From Gemmatimonadaceae bacterium (GTDB lineage: Bacteria > Gemmatimonadota > Gemmatimonadetes > Gemmatimonadales > Gemmatimonadaceae), in NCBI GenBank assembly GCA_019186945.1, contig JABAQJ010000006.1:1-64000 (forward strand): 64,000 bases of DNA, read 5' to 3'. Each line of letters starts with the position of its first letter. Positions within the stretch are counted from its first letter, which is position 1. Both the position numbers and the translations under genes were made by a program. The notes beneath the pieces are model-generated. The model did not search any database, was not told the DNA's origin, and saw only the letters and a list, made by a program, of their open reading frames with translations. Below are positions 17,885 to 25,987 of the stretch, one piece after another.

Positions 17885-18041
17885 AACGGTGGACGGGAAG
17901 GCTCCCTGGGGTTCGGACCAGACAGCATCGATCGCATCGTCCTGTCTGTGAGACGGCGATGCGAACCATGCCGTTGCTGACGATTACGCACGTTCTTGGC
18001 ACTGATGCAGCTCCCCCATCTGTAACCCGTTAGGAGGCTTC

Positions 18042-21041
18042 ATGTACACGACTCGTTCACCGGGACGACACGTGCGTTTCCGTGTTCGGCCTATTCTGGC
18101 GTCCGCAGCGTTGCTCCTGTTCGGTGCGACGGCGCAGGCACAGAACGGCGTGATCGCGGGGACCGTATCCGATCTGACCGGACGCGGACTCTCTGCAGTC
18201 CGACTCCAGATCGTGGGGAGTCAGACGCTGGCGACGGGCACGGACGACCTTGGGCGGTACGTCCTTCGGGCAGTTCCAGCCGGGCCACACGTGCTGCGCG
18301 CGACGCGTCTGGGTTTCAGGCCGGAGACTCAGAACATCACGGTACGAGCGGGGGACACCACCCGCGTAAACATCACGCTCAACGAGAGCGCCGTCGAATT
18401 GTCGCAGGTCGTGGTCACCGGAACTGGCGGCGCGGTCGAGAAGCGGCAGGTGGGAGCGTCCATCGGGCAGGTTGACGCCTCGAAACTGACGGAACAGATG
18501 GCCGTTCCGGACGTGGGGCGCCTGTTGTCGTCAAAGGTTACCGGTCTGCGCGCGACGACTGTCGGTGGTGGAGTGGGCACTGGGCAGGACATCCGCATTC
18601 GTGGGACGGCTTCGCTCTCGCTGAGTCAGCGTCCCGCGGTCTACGTCGACGGTGTCCGCGTGGACTCGCGCGCCACGGAGTGGTTCACCAGCGGCGCCTG
18701 CTGCTCGTTCGGTGGCGGCGCTTCGACGGATCGTCTGGGCGACCTGAACCCGAGCGACATCGAACGAATCGAGGTACTGAAGGGCGCGGCCGCGGCGACG
18801 CTCTATGGCTCCGAAGCCACGAACGGCGTCATCCAGATCTTCACCAAGCGTGGCCGTACAGGTGACCGTCCGACGGAGTGGAACATCGGGCTTGGCACGG
18901 GCTTCCAGGAGTTGCGGCACAACCTGCAGACGAAGGAGTTCCCGCGATTTGTCGGCATTCCTGCGTTTGGCGGCGACGGCACGCGAGCGCTGGACGCGAA
19001 CGAGACGATGATCGAGAAGGGGCCGTATTATGGCATCGACGTGAGTGCCTCGGGCGGCACGGCGCGCAGCACCTACTACACATCGTCGCAGTTCAGCAAG
19101 GACGTGGGGTCGATCCAGCCGAACGATCAGGTGAAAGGATCGCTCCGGTTGAACCTGACGTTTGCACCGAGCGACAAGTGGACGATCGAAGCGCGCTCCG
19201 CCTATGTCCGCGACCGGATCAACGAGATCCAGGCCGGAAACAACTGGACCGCGCTGCTCGGCAATGCGATCAACGGCAACCCCCGCTCGGCGACGAAAAA
19301 GCGCCCCTACGGCGAAGCGTGGGTTCCCGTCGAAGACATCAAGACGATGACCACGCAGTCGGACGTCGATCGCTGGACGGGTGGCCTCACGCTCAATTAC
19401 ACGTTCCGCCCGAACCTGACGCAGCGCTTCACGGTCGGTATTGACGCCGTCAACGACCACAAGGATCGGTTCTTCCCCTATGCGGGCCAGTTCGGCCCGG
19501 CCGGCGTTACCAATGGTCAGAAGAACCTTGGCTTGCGCAACTACAAGACGTACACGATCGACTACCTCCTCCAGTACAACTTCAAGCTTCCGTTCTCGAT
19601 CGAATCGAATCTCTCTGCCGGTGGGCAAGGTTTCTGGGACATCGAAAGCTTGCTCTACGGTATCGGGAACACCTTTGCCGGTCCAGGCGTCAACTCGATC
19701 AGTTCGGCAGCCACAACGGCGTCGCGGGAAGAGTACACGAAGACGATCAACATGGGCGTGCTTGCGCAGAATCGCTTCTCGTGGAAGGACCAGGTCTTCG
19801 CGACGGTCGGTCTTCGGGTCGATGGCAACAGCGCGTTCGGAAAGAACTACGGTTACAAGCGCTATCCGAAGGTGGACCTTTCGTACGACATGATGAAAGG
19901 CGGTTACTTGCCGGGCTTCATCAGCGCCGCACGCATTCGTGCTGCGTACGGCGAGGCCGGCAAGATGCCGGGACCGTTCGACTCGTTCACGAGCTACGCG
20001 TCGACGCCGGTGTTCGCTTCCGCGATCGGTATCGTACCGCTCAATCCGGGGAACGCGGACCTGCGTCCGGAGAAGTCCGTGGAGAAGGAAGTCGGCCTGG
20101 AACTGGGCCTGTTCGACGACCGGCTGGGCATCGAGGCGTCATTCTACAACCAGAAGACGCTGGACGCGATCGTGCAGAAGCAGAACGCGCCATCGGCCGG
20201 GTTCACGCAGGCGAAGCGCGTGAACATCGGCGAAATCCAGAACCTTGGCTGGGAAGGCTCGATCAACTACCAGGTGTACGCCTCGGCCCGGATGGACTGG
20301 ACCTCCGGCCTCAAGCTGGATGGCAACGAAAACCGGATCATCGATCTTGGCGGCGTGAACCTCGGAAACAACTTCCGAATGCCGCTGATCAGGAAGGGGC
20401 AGAAGACCGTGTACTATCCGATCGGTGGCGTGTGGGATCGCAAGCCGACCGGATTCTCCGTGAAGACGACGGGGAGCGATCCGACGTTAGGCAGCTGCAC
20501 CGCGTTGACGTACGGTTGCCCGACGACGACTCGAAGCGACACCGTCGTGTACTTCGGGCCGGGCCTGCCCAAGTACAACGTGTCCTGGTCCAACCAGTTG
20601 CGGTACCGCTCGTTCACGCTTTACGGACTCGTGTCGATGGAGCGCGGCGCCTGGTTCGGAAATGGCGACCGGGCCTATCGAATTCGCCAGGGAGGATCTG
20701 ACGAATACCTATCCAGGCTGGGGCCGAACGGCGAGCGCACGTTCCGGGCTGATTCGACCGCTCAGTTCGCGAGCATACTCAACTACATCGACAAGCGCGA
20801 CAACGTCCGGCTGCGCGAGATCTCGCTGGCGTGGCAGGTGCCGGAGGGTGTCAGCAACATGTTCCGGGTTGGACGGTCGTCTGTGACGCTCTCCGGCCAG
20901 AACCTGATGTGGTGGGATGATTGCAACTGCGTGGATCCGAACATGAACTGGGCGGGCGCATCCTCGTTCTCGTTCAATAACGGCTTCCTCATGCAGCCGG
21001 CGCCAAGGGTGTTCCGGTTGCAGATCCGCACGAGATTCTAA
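18042..21041 (+). CDS. SusC/RagA family TonB-linked outer membrane transporter
   Basis: A 999-residue TonB-dependent importer that pairs with a SusD-type lipoprotein to take up oligomers across the outer membrane. It has a signal peptide (ILASAALLLFGATAQAQ), a carboxypeptidase-regulatory-like domain at about 36-115 (GTVSDLTGRGLSAVRLQIVG), a plug domain at about 130-240 with the SusC hallmarks (IRIRGTASLS, PAVYVDGVRVD, ERIEVLKGAAAATLYGSEA) and a long C-terminal barrel ending in LQIRTRF with terminal phenylalanine. The ATG at 18042 follows TAGGAGG. SusD, a cupredoxin lipoprotein and two S9 peptidases follow, so peptides are a more likely cargo than glycans. Confidence 0.95.
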   Translation: MYTTRSPGRHVRFRVRPILASAALLLFGATAQAQNGVIAGTVSDLTGRGLSAVRLQIVGSQTLATGTDDLGRYVLRAVPAGPHVLRATRLGFRPETQNITVRAGDTTRVNITLNESAVELSQVVVTGTGGAVEKRQVGASIGQVDASKLTEQMAVPDVGRLLSSKVTGLRATTVGGGVGTGQDIRIRGTASLSLSQRPAVYVDGVRVDSRATEWFTSGACCSFGGGASTDRLGDLNPSDIERIEVLKGAAAATLYGSEATNGVIQIFTKRGRTGDRPTEWNIGLGTGFQELRHNLQTKEFPRFVGIPAFGGDGTRALDANETMIEKGPYYGIDVSASGGTARSTYYTSSQFSKDVGSIQPNDQVKGSLRLNLTFAPSDKWTIEARSAYVRDRINEIQAGNNWTALLGNAINGNPRSATKKRPYGEAWVPVEDIKTMTTQSDVDRWTGGLTLNYTFRPNLTQRFTVGIDAVNDHKDRFFPYAGQFGPAGVTNGQKNLGLRNYKTYTIDYLLQYNFKLPFSIESNLSAGGQGFWDIESLLYGIGNTFAGPGVNSISSAATTASREEYTKTINMGVLAQNRFSWKDQVFATVGLRVDGNSAFGKNYGYKRYPKVDLSYDMMKGGYLPGFISAARIRAAYGEAGKMPGPFDSFTSYASTPVFASAIGIVPLNPGNADLRPEKSVEKEVGLELGLFDDRLGIEASFYNQKTLDAIVQKQNAPSAGFTQAKRVNIGEIQNLGWEGSINYQVYASARMDWTSGLKLDGNENRIIDLGGVNLGNNFRMPLIRKGQKTVYYPIGGVWDRKPTGFSVKTTGSDPTLGSCTALTYGCPTTTRSDTVVYFGPGLPKYNVSWSNQLRYRSFTLYGLVSMERGAWFGNGDRAYRIRQGGSDEYLSRLGPNGERTFRADSTAQFASILNYIDKRDNVRLREISLAWQVPEGVSNMFRVGRSSVTLSGQNLMWWDDCNCVDPNMNWAGASSFSFNNGFLMQPAPRVFRLQIRTRF

Positions 21042-21053
21042 CGGACGTGAAGC

Positions 21054-21082
21054 CCGGGACGCCGCGCCATGCGGCGTCCCGG
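21054..21082 (+). other. Strong intercistronic hairpin between susC and susD
   Basis: CCGGGACGCCGC (21054-21065) pairs perfectly with 21071-21082 around a 5-base loop: 12 GC-rich base pairs. It begins 13 bases after the susC stop and ends 38 bases before the susD start. No T-run follows, so it is more likely to protect the susC message or reduce read-through than to be a full terminator. Confidence 0.6.
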
Positions 21083-21120
21083 CGCCTAACGAACAACTTC
21101 CCACAGCGAGATCATCGATC

Positions 21121-22464
21121 ATGAGTCTTCATACATTCCGAGTGCGCGCCGGACGGATGGCGATGCACGCCACCACCGGAGCGTTGCTGTGCTCCGGCCT
21201 CGCGTGCAGTGGCATTCTCGACGTCCCGAACCCGCAGGCGTTCGGCGACGACGCGCTGAACGACCCGATCATCCTCAAGACTGTCACGGACGGTGTCGAG
21301 GGCTCCGTGCACCAGGCGTACGACGACTTCATCATCGTCGCCGAGCTGAATAGCGACGACATGGAGTCCACGTCCACCTGGATCGATTGGGAGGACGTCT
21401 CCGAGGGCCGCCTCCGGCACGACTGGCCGACCGGAGGCGCGTTCTCCGGGCCGCAGGATGCCCTGCTCAGGGCGCGTTTCGCCGCACAGAGCGCCAAAGC
21501 GAGAGTGAACAGGGTGCTCGGCGCAGGGGCTGCAACCAGCCCGCTCCTCGCTCAGGTTCTTGCCATGGACGCACTCTCCGACCTGCTGATCGGGATGGGT
21601 TGGTGTGAGGGACCGCTGGCCGTTGGTACCGCGCGCGAACCGGACACGAAGTTCTTTACCCAGGCGGCCACCAAGTTCACGACGGCCCTGACAACCGCAC
21701 AGGCGCTCACTGACGCCGCCGCCAAGTCGAAGTGGACCAACGTAGCCTACGCTGGACTTGCGCGCTCGTACCTCCTTGCCGGGGATTACGCGAAAGCAAG
21801 AGAGAACGCGCAGAAGGTCTCCGCGGGCTTCCAGTACGATGCGATATATCAGGAGCTGGCCCAAAGCACCACAGGGAACCAATTCCACCAGAACCGGAAT
21901 CGTTCTGGCGGATTGCGCCGCATGTACCACAGCCGCGTGCACGAGATCGATCCTCAGGGTACCGGCGAAGCGTATCTTCGCGACTGGTCCGATCCCACCG
22001 TGGACGACAAGCGGATGGCAGTGACGCGAAAGGCAGGCCAGCTCGGCGTCAACAACCGGTTTGCCTACTACGGCATCACCAAGTATTCAGACCGCAATGG
22101 GCCGATCAGGATTTTCTCGAAGGTAGAGGCAAATCTGATCGAAGCGGAAGCCGACATGTTGGGTGCGACACCCAATTACCAGGCCGGTGCGGACATAATC
22201 AACGCGCAGCGCGCGCGGGCTGGTGTTGGCCTGCCGCCGATCGCCACGCCCACGGATAGAGCGTCAGCCGTCACTGCCATCGCGAACGAGCGTCAGGCAG
22301 AACTCTGGGTCGAAGGTCATCGTCAACAGGACATCCTGCGCTTCAACCTCGGCGCCAGCCTTGGCCTGACCGGGCACGCCAAGAAACTGCCCCTTTCGCG
22401 AACGGAGATCCTCAACAACACGAGCATGACCGACGGCGGTGGCTCGTGTCCGGCCGTGTACTGA
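21121..22464 (+). CDS. SusD/RagB family outer membrane lipoprotein
   Basis: The surface lipoprotein partner of the SusC channel, 447 residues. A lipoprotein signal ends in SGLAC (cysteine 29). The mature part is helical with TPR-like repeats (YAGLARSYLLAGDYAKARENA), and the conserved C-terminal segment ANERQAELWVEGHRQQDILR is typical of RagB/SusD. It would bind substrate over the SusC lumen. It ends with SCPAVY. It is separated from susC by a hairpin and followed by a second, even stronger one. Confidence 0.92.
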   Translation: MSLHTFRVRAGRMAMHATTGALLCSGLACSGILDVPNPQAFGDDALNDPIILKTVTDGVEGSVHQAYDDFIIVAELNSDDMESTSTWIDWEDVSEGRLRHDWPTGGAFSGPQDALLRARFAAQSAKARVNRVLGAGAATSPLLAQVLAMDALSDLLIGMGWCEGPLAVGTAREPDTKFFTQAATKFTTALTTAQALTDAAAKSKWTNVAYAGLARSYLLAGDYAKARENAQKVSAGFQYDAIYQELAQSTTGNQFHQNRNRSGGLRRMYHSRVHEIDPQGTGEAYLRDWSDPTVDDKRMAVTRKAGQLGVNNRFAYYGITKYSDRNGPIRIFSKVEANLIEAEADMLGATPNYQAGADIINAQRARAGVGLPPIATPTDRASAVTAIANERQAELWVEGHRQQDILRFNLGASLGLTGHAKKLPLSRTEILNNTSMTDGGGSCPAVY

Positions 22465-22496
22465 TTTCGCTGGAGCAGCAAGGTTCACGTGGTATT

Positions 22497-22530
22497 GCGG
22501 GGGCGGGCCGGTTCGCCGGTTCGCCCCCGC
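22497..22530 (+). other. 15-bp hairpin with UUCG tetraloop after susD
   Basis: In RNA, GCGGGGGCGGGCCGG (22497-22511) pairs with 22516-22530 around a UUCG loop; two of the fifteen pairs are G-U. The UUCG tetraloop closed by GC-rich pairs is exceptionally stable. It starts 33 bases after the susD stop and has no following T-run, so it may be a processing or stability element or a weak terminator. Confidence 0.6.
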
Positions 22531-22561
22531 CATGCCCCACGCCGCGAAGGAATACCCATCG

Positions 22562-23287
22562 ATGTGTTGGATGTCAGCCGGTGCCAGAGCGAATGATCGG
22601 AGCGCGGTTTCGCGCCGCGATTTTCTGAATGGGTTGTCCCGGACTGCCGGCGGTTTGCTGGTGGGGAGCGCTGTGGTGGCGTGTGGCGGGGGAGGCGAGG
22701 GTGTGACGGAACCAGCGCAGCAGACCGGAGTGGCGAATGGTCTCGTGACGGATATGCAGGGCGTTCCGCAGGCGGGGTTGGGTTCCCTCATCCTGCTGTA
22801 CAACGATGGCCGACACACGGGCGATCGGGCGACACCGGACGCGAACGGTCGCTTTCGGTTCACGAACCTGTCGCGCGGAAACTACCAGATCCGGTTTCAC
22901 GCCCCGGGCAAGGCGATCGTGCCGGAACCGTTTCCGCACCCGATCCGATTTTCTATCGAGGCCGGAAGGACGACGGACGTTTCCGTACGGGTCAAACTTG
23001 GCAGCTACAACTCGAATCTGGTCGAGATCTACACTGGCGACGATTTCTATCAGCTGCAACCGGACGGACAGGAGAACGCTGAAACCGTGGTGCGGCTTGG
23101 CGATCTTGTTTGCTGGTACAACGTCGGTGTCTCGGTGCATACCGTGACCGGCGGACCGTGGGGCGATTCGGGCGACCTGCAGAAGTCGCAAGCCTACATC
23201 TGGACGGCGGATCGGGTGGGCCTGTTCGCTTTCGGCTGCAAGTATCATCAGCCGGAGCAGCGGGCGACGTTGCGCGTTACGGCCTGA
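22562..23287 (+). CDS. Tat-exported lipoprotein with carboxypeptidase-regulatory and cupredoxin-like domains
   Basis: A 241-residue protein. SRRDF (18-22) and a hydrophobic stretch ending VVAC (cysteine 41) form a combined Tat signal and lipobox. Residues about 55-145 are a carboxypeptidase-regulatory-like beta domain (DANGRFRFTNLSRGNYQIRF). Residues about 150-241 look like a cupredoxin: H193 in SVHTVTGG and C226-x-x-H229 in FGCKYH match three type-1 copper ligands, but the usual methionine is absent (QPEQR follows). Copper binding is therefore likely but not certain. ATG at 22562 has AAGGA upstream. It probably belongs to the susCD transcription unit. Confidence 0.7.
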   Translation: MCWMSAGARANDRSAVSRRDFLNGLSRTAGGLLVGSAVVACGGGGEGVTEPAQQTGVANGLVTDMQGVPQAGLGSLILLYNDGRHTGDRATPDANGRFRFTNLSRGNYQIRFHAPGKAIVPEPFPHPIRFSIEAGRTTDVSVRVKLGSYNSNLVEIYTGDDFYQLQPDGQENAETVVRLGDLVCWYNVGVSVHTVTGGPWGDSGDLQKSQAYIWTADRVGLFAFGCKYHQPEQRATLRVTA

Positions 23288-23410
23288 AGTCTGGTCGCAT
23301 CGCGCGGCAGCGCGGCCGGTGAAGGACGCGTACGTATCGGAGCGGGTGGTCGCGGGAGTCGCGGCCACGACAACATGCAATACCGTGCTTTCTCCAACTG
23401 GACAGATGCC

Positions 23411-25882
23411 ATGATCACCCTCTCGTCGGGGACAACCGTCAGGCCAATGCTGATTGCGTCGGGAATCGCGTTCGGCGTATCGGCCAGCGGCCTTGCCGCG
23501 CAGCAGGTCACGTATTCCCGTGCCGAGCAACTGTTGAACTGGAATGCCGACAGGTTGGTGTCGGGCGACCAGGTGGTGCCACGCTGGATGAAGGACGGGA
23601 ACCGCTTCTGGTATCGCAACAAGACGTCCGTAGGAGCGGAGTTCGTGCTGATCGATCCCGTGCTGAACACCCGTCGCCTGCTGTTCGACCACGCCAGGCT
23701 GGCGACGGCGATGTCGACTGCCTCGGATACCGCGTTCGACGGGAACAAGCTGCCCTTCCAGAACTTCCGGTTCGGCAAGGACGGGGACGACGAGAGCGAG
23801 ATCGAGTTTTCCGCCATCCGGAGACGCTTCCTCTGCAACATCACATCGTACCGCTGCACGGTCGGCGATACGCTGCCTAGCGAAGTACCGTTCGTGAAGT
23901 CGCCGGACAAGCGGCTGGAAGCGTTCGTCGTGAAGAACAACCTGTGGGTGCGGAACGCCGAGACGAAACGCGACAGCGTGCAGCTGACGACCGACGGCGT
24001 CGACTACTACGCCTATGGGGTGTCGATGCCGCGGCCCAGCCAGCTCCAGCGACCTGCGCCCGTTCGCCCGCAGCTGCGATGGTCGCCGGACTCGAAGAAG
24101 ATTGCCGTCTCTCGTCAGGATGAGCGCGGCGTGGAGCACATGCACTACATCTCGTACACACCGCAGCGGCCCAGGCACTACTCGCAGCCGTACGCGTTGC
24201 CGGGCGACACCGTCGTCCCAAAGCCCTCCATCCACATCATCGACGTTGCCACCAAGGCCAATGTGGTGGCGAAAGTTTCACCGAACCCCAACCAATTGTC
24301 GATCGGCGGGTCCGTGCGCGATTCGGCGTGGGCGGAGAACAGCGAGAAGCTGCACGTTTCGTTTTACACGCGCGGTTCCAAGAGTGCGTACCTTGGCGAG
24401 GTGGATGCACGTACTGGCGACTTCCGCGTGATCGCCCGCGACACGGGGAAAACGTACGTCGAGATCAGCAATCCGCAGGATCCGGGTTCGTTTTACGTAA
24501 CGAAGGACCTGAAGGACGCTTTCTGGTGGAGCGAACGGGACGGTTGGGGCCATCTGTATCGATTCGATGGCGCTGGTGCCACGGCCGTTTCCGCGACAAA
24601 CGGTGCGGGGGGAACGACCATCGCTCCGGAGCCACGAGCGCAGCTCACTAGTGGGCCCTGGCAGGTAGGCCAGATCTCCTACGTCGATGAGACCACGAGA
24701 ACCGTCTTCTTCACCGCGCGCGGACGGGAGGCGAACCGGTTCCTGTATTACGCGGCGCTGTACAAGGTCGGGTTTGACGGCAGCGGTCTGACATTGCTGA
24801 CGCCAGAGGACGCGAACCACGTCATCACGTTCAGCCCGAGCGGGAAGTTCTTCGTCGACGTGTACTCCCGGGTGGAATCGCCGCCGGTGGCCGTGTTGCG
24901 TTCGGCCGCGACCGGGGCGGTCGTCCGAAAGCTGGAGGAAGCGGATATCACGCGCCTGAAGGAGGTCGGTTGGCGACCCGGCCGGGTCTTCAGCGTCAAG
25001 GCTCGTGACGGCATCACGGATACCTATGGCGTGTTGTACCTGCCGCCTAACGTCGACACGACGAAGAAGTACCCGATCATTTCACATATCTATCCAGGCC
25101 CGCAGGTCGGGTCGGTGGGATCGTGGAGCTTCAAGGCGGGTGGCGAGCCTCAGGCGCTGGCGGAACTGGGCTTCGTGGTGATCCAGTACGATCACCTGGG
25201 GACGCCGTTGCGGTCGAAGGTCTTCCACGACAACTACTACGGCAACTTCGGAGATAACGGACTGCCGGATCACATCACCGCAATCAAGCAGCTGGCAACG
25301 CGCTACCTGTTCATCGACATCGATCGTGTGGGGATATTCGGGCACTCGGGCGGCGGCTTCGCCTCAACGGATGCGATCCTCAAGTATCCCGACTTCTTCA
25401 AGGTGGCCGTGAGCGGGGCCGGAAATCACGACAATCGCAGCTACAACATCTACTGGGCGGAGAAGTATCAGGGTCTGATGAAGCGCGACACGCTCCGTAA
25501 GACGGACAACTTCGAGACGTCGGCCAACAAGACGATGGCGAAGAACCTTCAGGGCCGTCTCCTGCTGATGCACGGCGACATGGATGACAACGTCCATCCG
25601 GCGAACACCGTTCAGGTCATCGACGAACTGATCAAGGCCAACAAGTCGTTCGATCTCGTCTGGGCGCCGAACCGGAATCATGGATTGAACGAGCCGTACT
25701 TCATTCGGCGCCGCTGGGATTACTTCGTGCAGTACCTGATGGGGGCGACGCCGCCGACCAACTATCAGATCACGCAGCCGACTCCTGAACCTGGCGGCGG
25801 CGGGTTCTTCGGTCCGGATGACGACGATGCCGACGACGTGAATGGATTCCCCTACTGGAAGCCCTTCAGGATTCCGCGGTAG
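23411..25882 (+). CDS. S9 family prolyl oligopeptidase / dipeptidyl peptidase IV-like, exported
   Basis: A periplasmic or surface serine peptidase of about 823 residues. After a signal peptide (MLIASGIAFGVSASGLAAQQ) comes an N-terminal DPP IV-type beta propeller (to about residue 550), with WWSERDGWGHLY as a family signature, then an alpha/beta hydrolase domain with GHSGGG (serine 646), aspartate in GDMDDNVHP and histidine 757 in NRNHG. It releases short peptides from the N-terminus or after proline; the exact specificity is unknown. ATG at 23411 gives a normal signal peptide; 23375 is another possible start. It is a close paralogue of the next gene. Confidence 0.9.
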   Translation: MITLSSGTTVRPMLIASGIAFGVSASGLAAQQVTYSRAEQLLNWNADRLVSGDQVVPRWMKDGNRFWYRNKTSVGAEFVLIDPVLNTRRLLFDHARLATAMSTASDTAFDGNKLPFQNFRFGKDGDDESEIEFSAIRRRFLCNITSYRCTVGDTLPSEVPFVKSPDKRLEAFVVKNNLWVRNAETKRDSVQLTTDGVDYYAYGVSMPRPSQLQRPAPVRPQLRWSPDSKKIAVSRQDERGVEHMHYISYTPQRPRHYSQPYALPGDTVVPKPSIHIIDVATKANVVAKVSPNPNQLSIGGSVRDSAWAENSEKLHVSFYTRGSKSAYLGEVDARTGDFRVIARDTGKTYVEISNPQDPGSFYVTKDLKDAFWWSERDGWGHLYRFDGAGATAVSATNGAGGTTIAPEPRAQLTSGPWQVGQISYVDETTRTVFFTARGREANRFLYYAALYKVGFDGSGLTLLTPEDANHVITFSPSGKFFVDVYSRVESPPVAVLRSAATGAVVRKLEEADITRLKEVGWRPGRVFSVKARDGITDTYGVLYLPPNVDTTKKYPIISHIYPGPQVGSVGSWSFKAGGEPQALAELGFVVIQYDHLGTPLRSKVFHDNYYGNFGDNGLPDHITAIKQLATRYLFIDIDRVGIFGHSGGGFASTDAILKYPDFFKVAVSGAGNHDNRSYNIYWAEKYQGLMKRDTLRKTDNFETSANKTMAKNLQGRLLLMHGDMDDNVHPANTVQVIDELIKANKSFDLVWAPNRNHGLNEPYFIRRRWDYFVQYLMGATPPTNYQITQPTPEPGGGGFFGPDDDDADDVNGFPYWKPFRIPR

Positions 25883-25902
25883 CGCCGCGGTCCTGAAGGA
25901 AC

Positions 25903-25932
25903 GAGCGGCTCGTCAGGTTCGACGGGCCGCTC
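25903..25932 (+). other. Hairpin between the two S9 peptidase genes
   Basis: GAGCGGC (25903-25909) pairs with GCCGCTC (25926-25932) around a 16-base loop, 20 bases after the first peptidase stop. No T-run follows; it could be a weak terminator or processing signal. Confidence 0.35.
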
Positions 25933-25987
25933 GCGCATTCGGTGCGCCAACGTCGGCGCTACCGCGGTCTACCAACGAGGTGGCAGG

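Larger units (their letters stand above)
17649..18041. other. Divergent intergenic region upstream of susC
   Basis: About 390 bases without a convincing gene. It contains an AT-rich block near 17740-17780, a sigma-70-like promoter at 17773-17801, a perfect 10-bp palindrome at 17875-17884 and a strong TAGGAGG ribosome site before susC. If the promoter is used, the susC transcript has a leader of roughly 230 bases. Confidence 0.5.

Noticed and set aside
17329-18033. Open frame running from inside the MscS gene into the susC leader
   Set aside because: Arginine- and serine-rich sequence with no ribosome site or family, mostly antisense to the channel gene.
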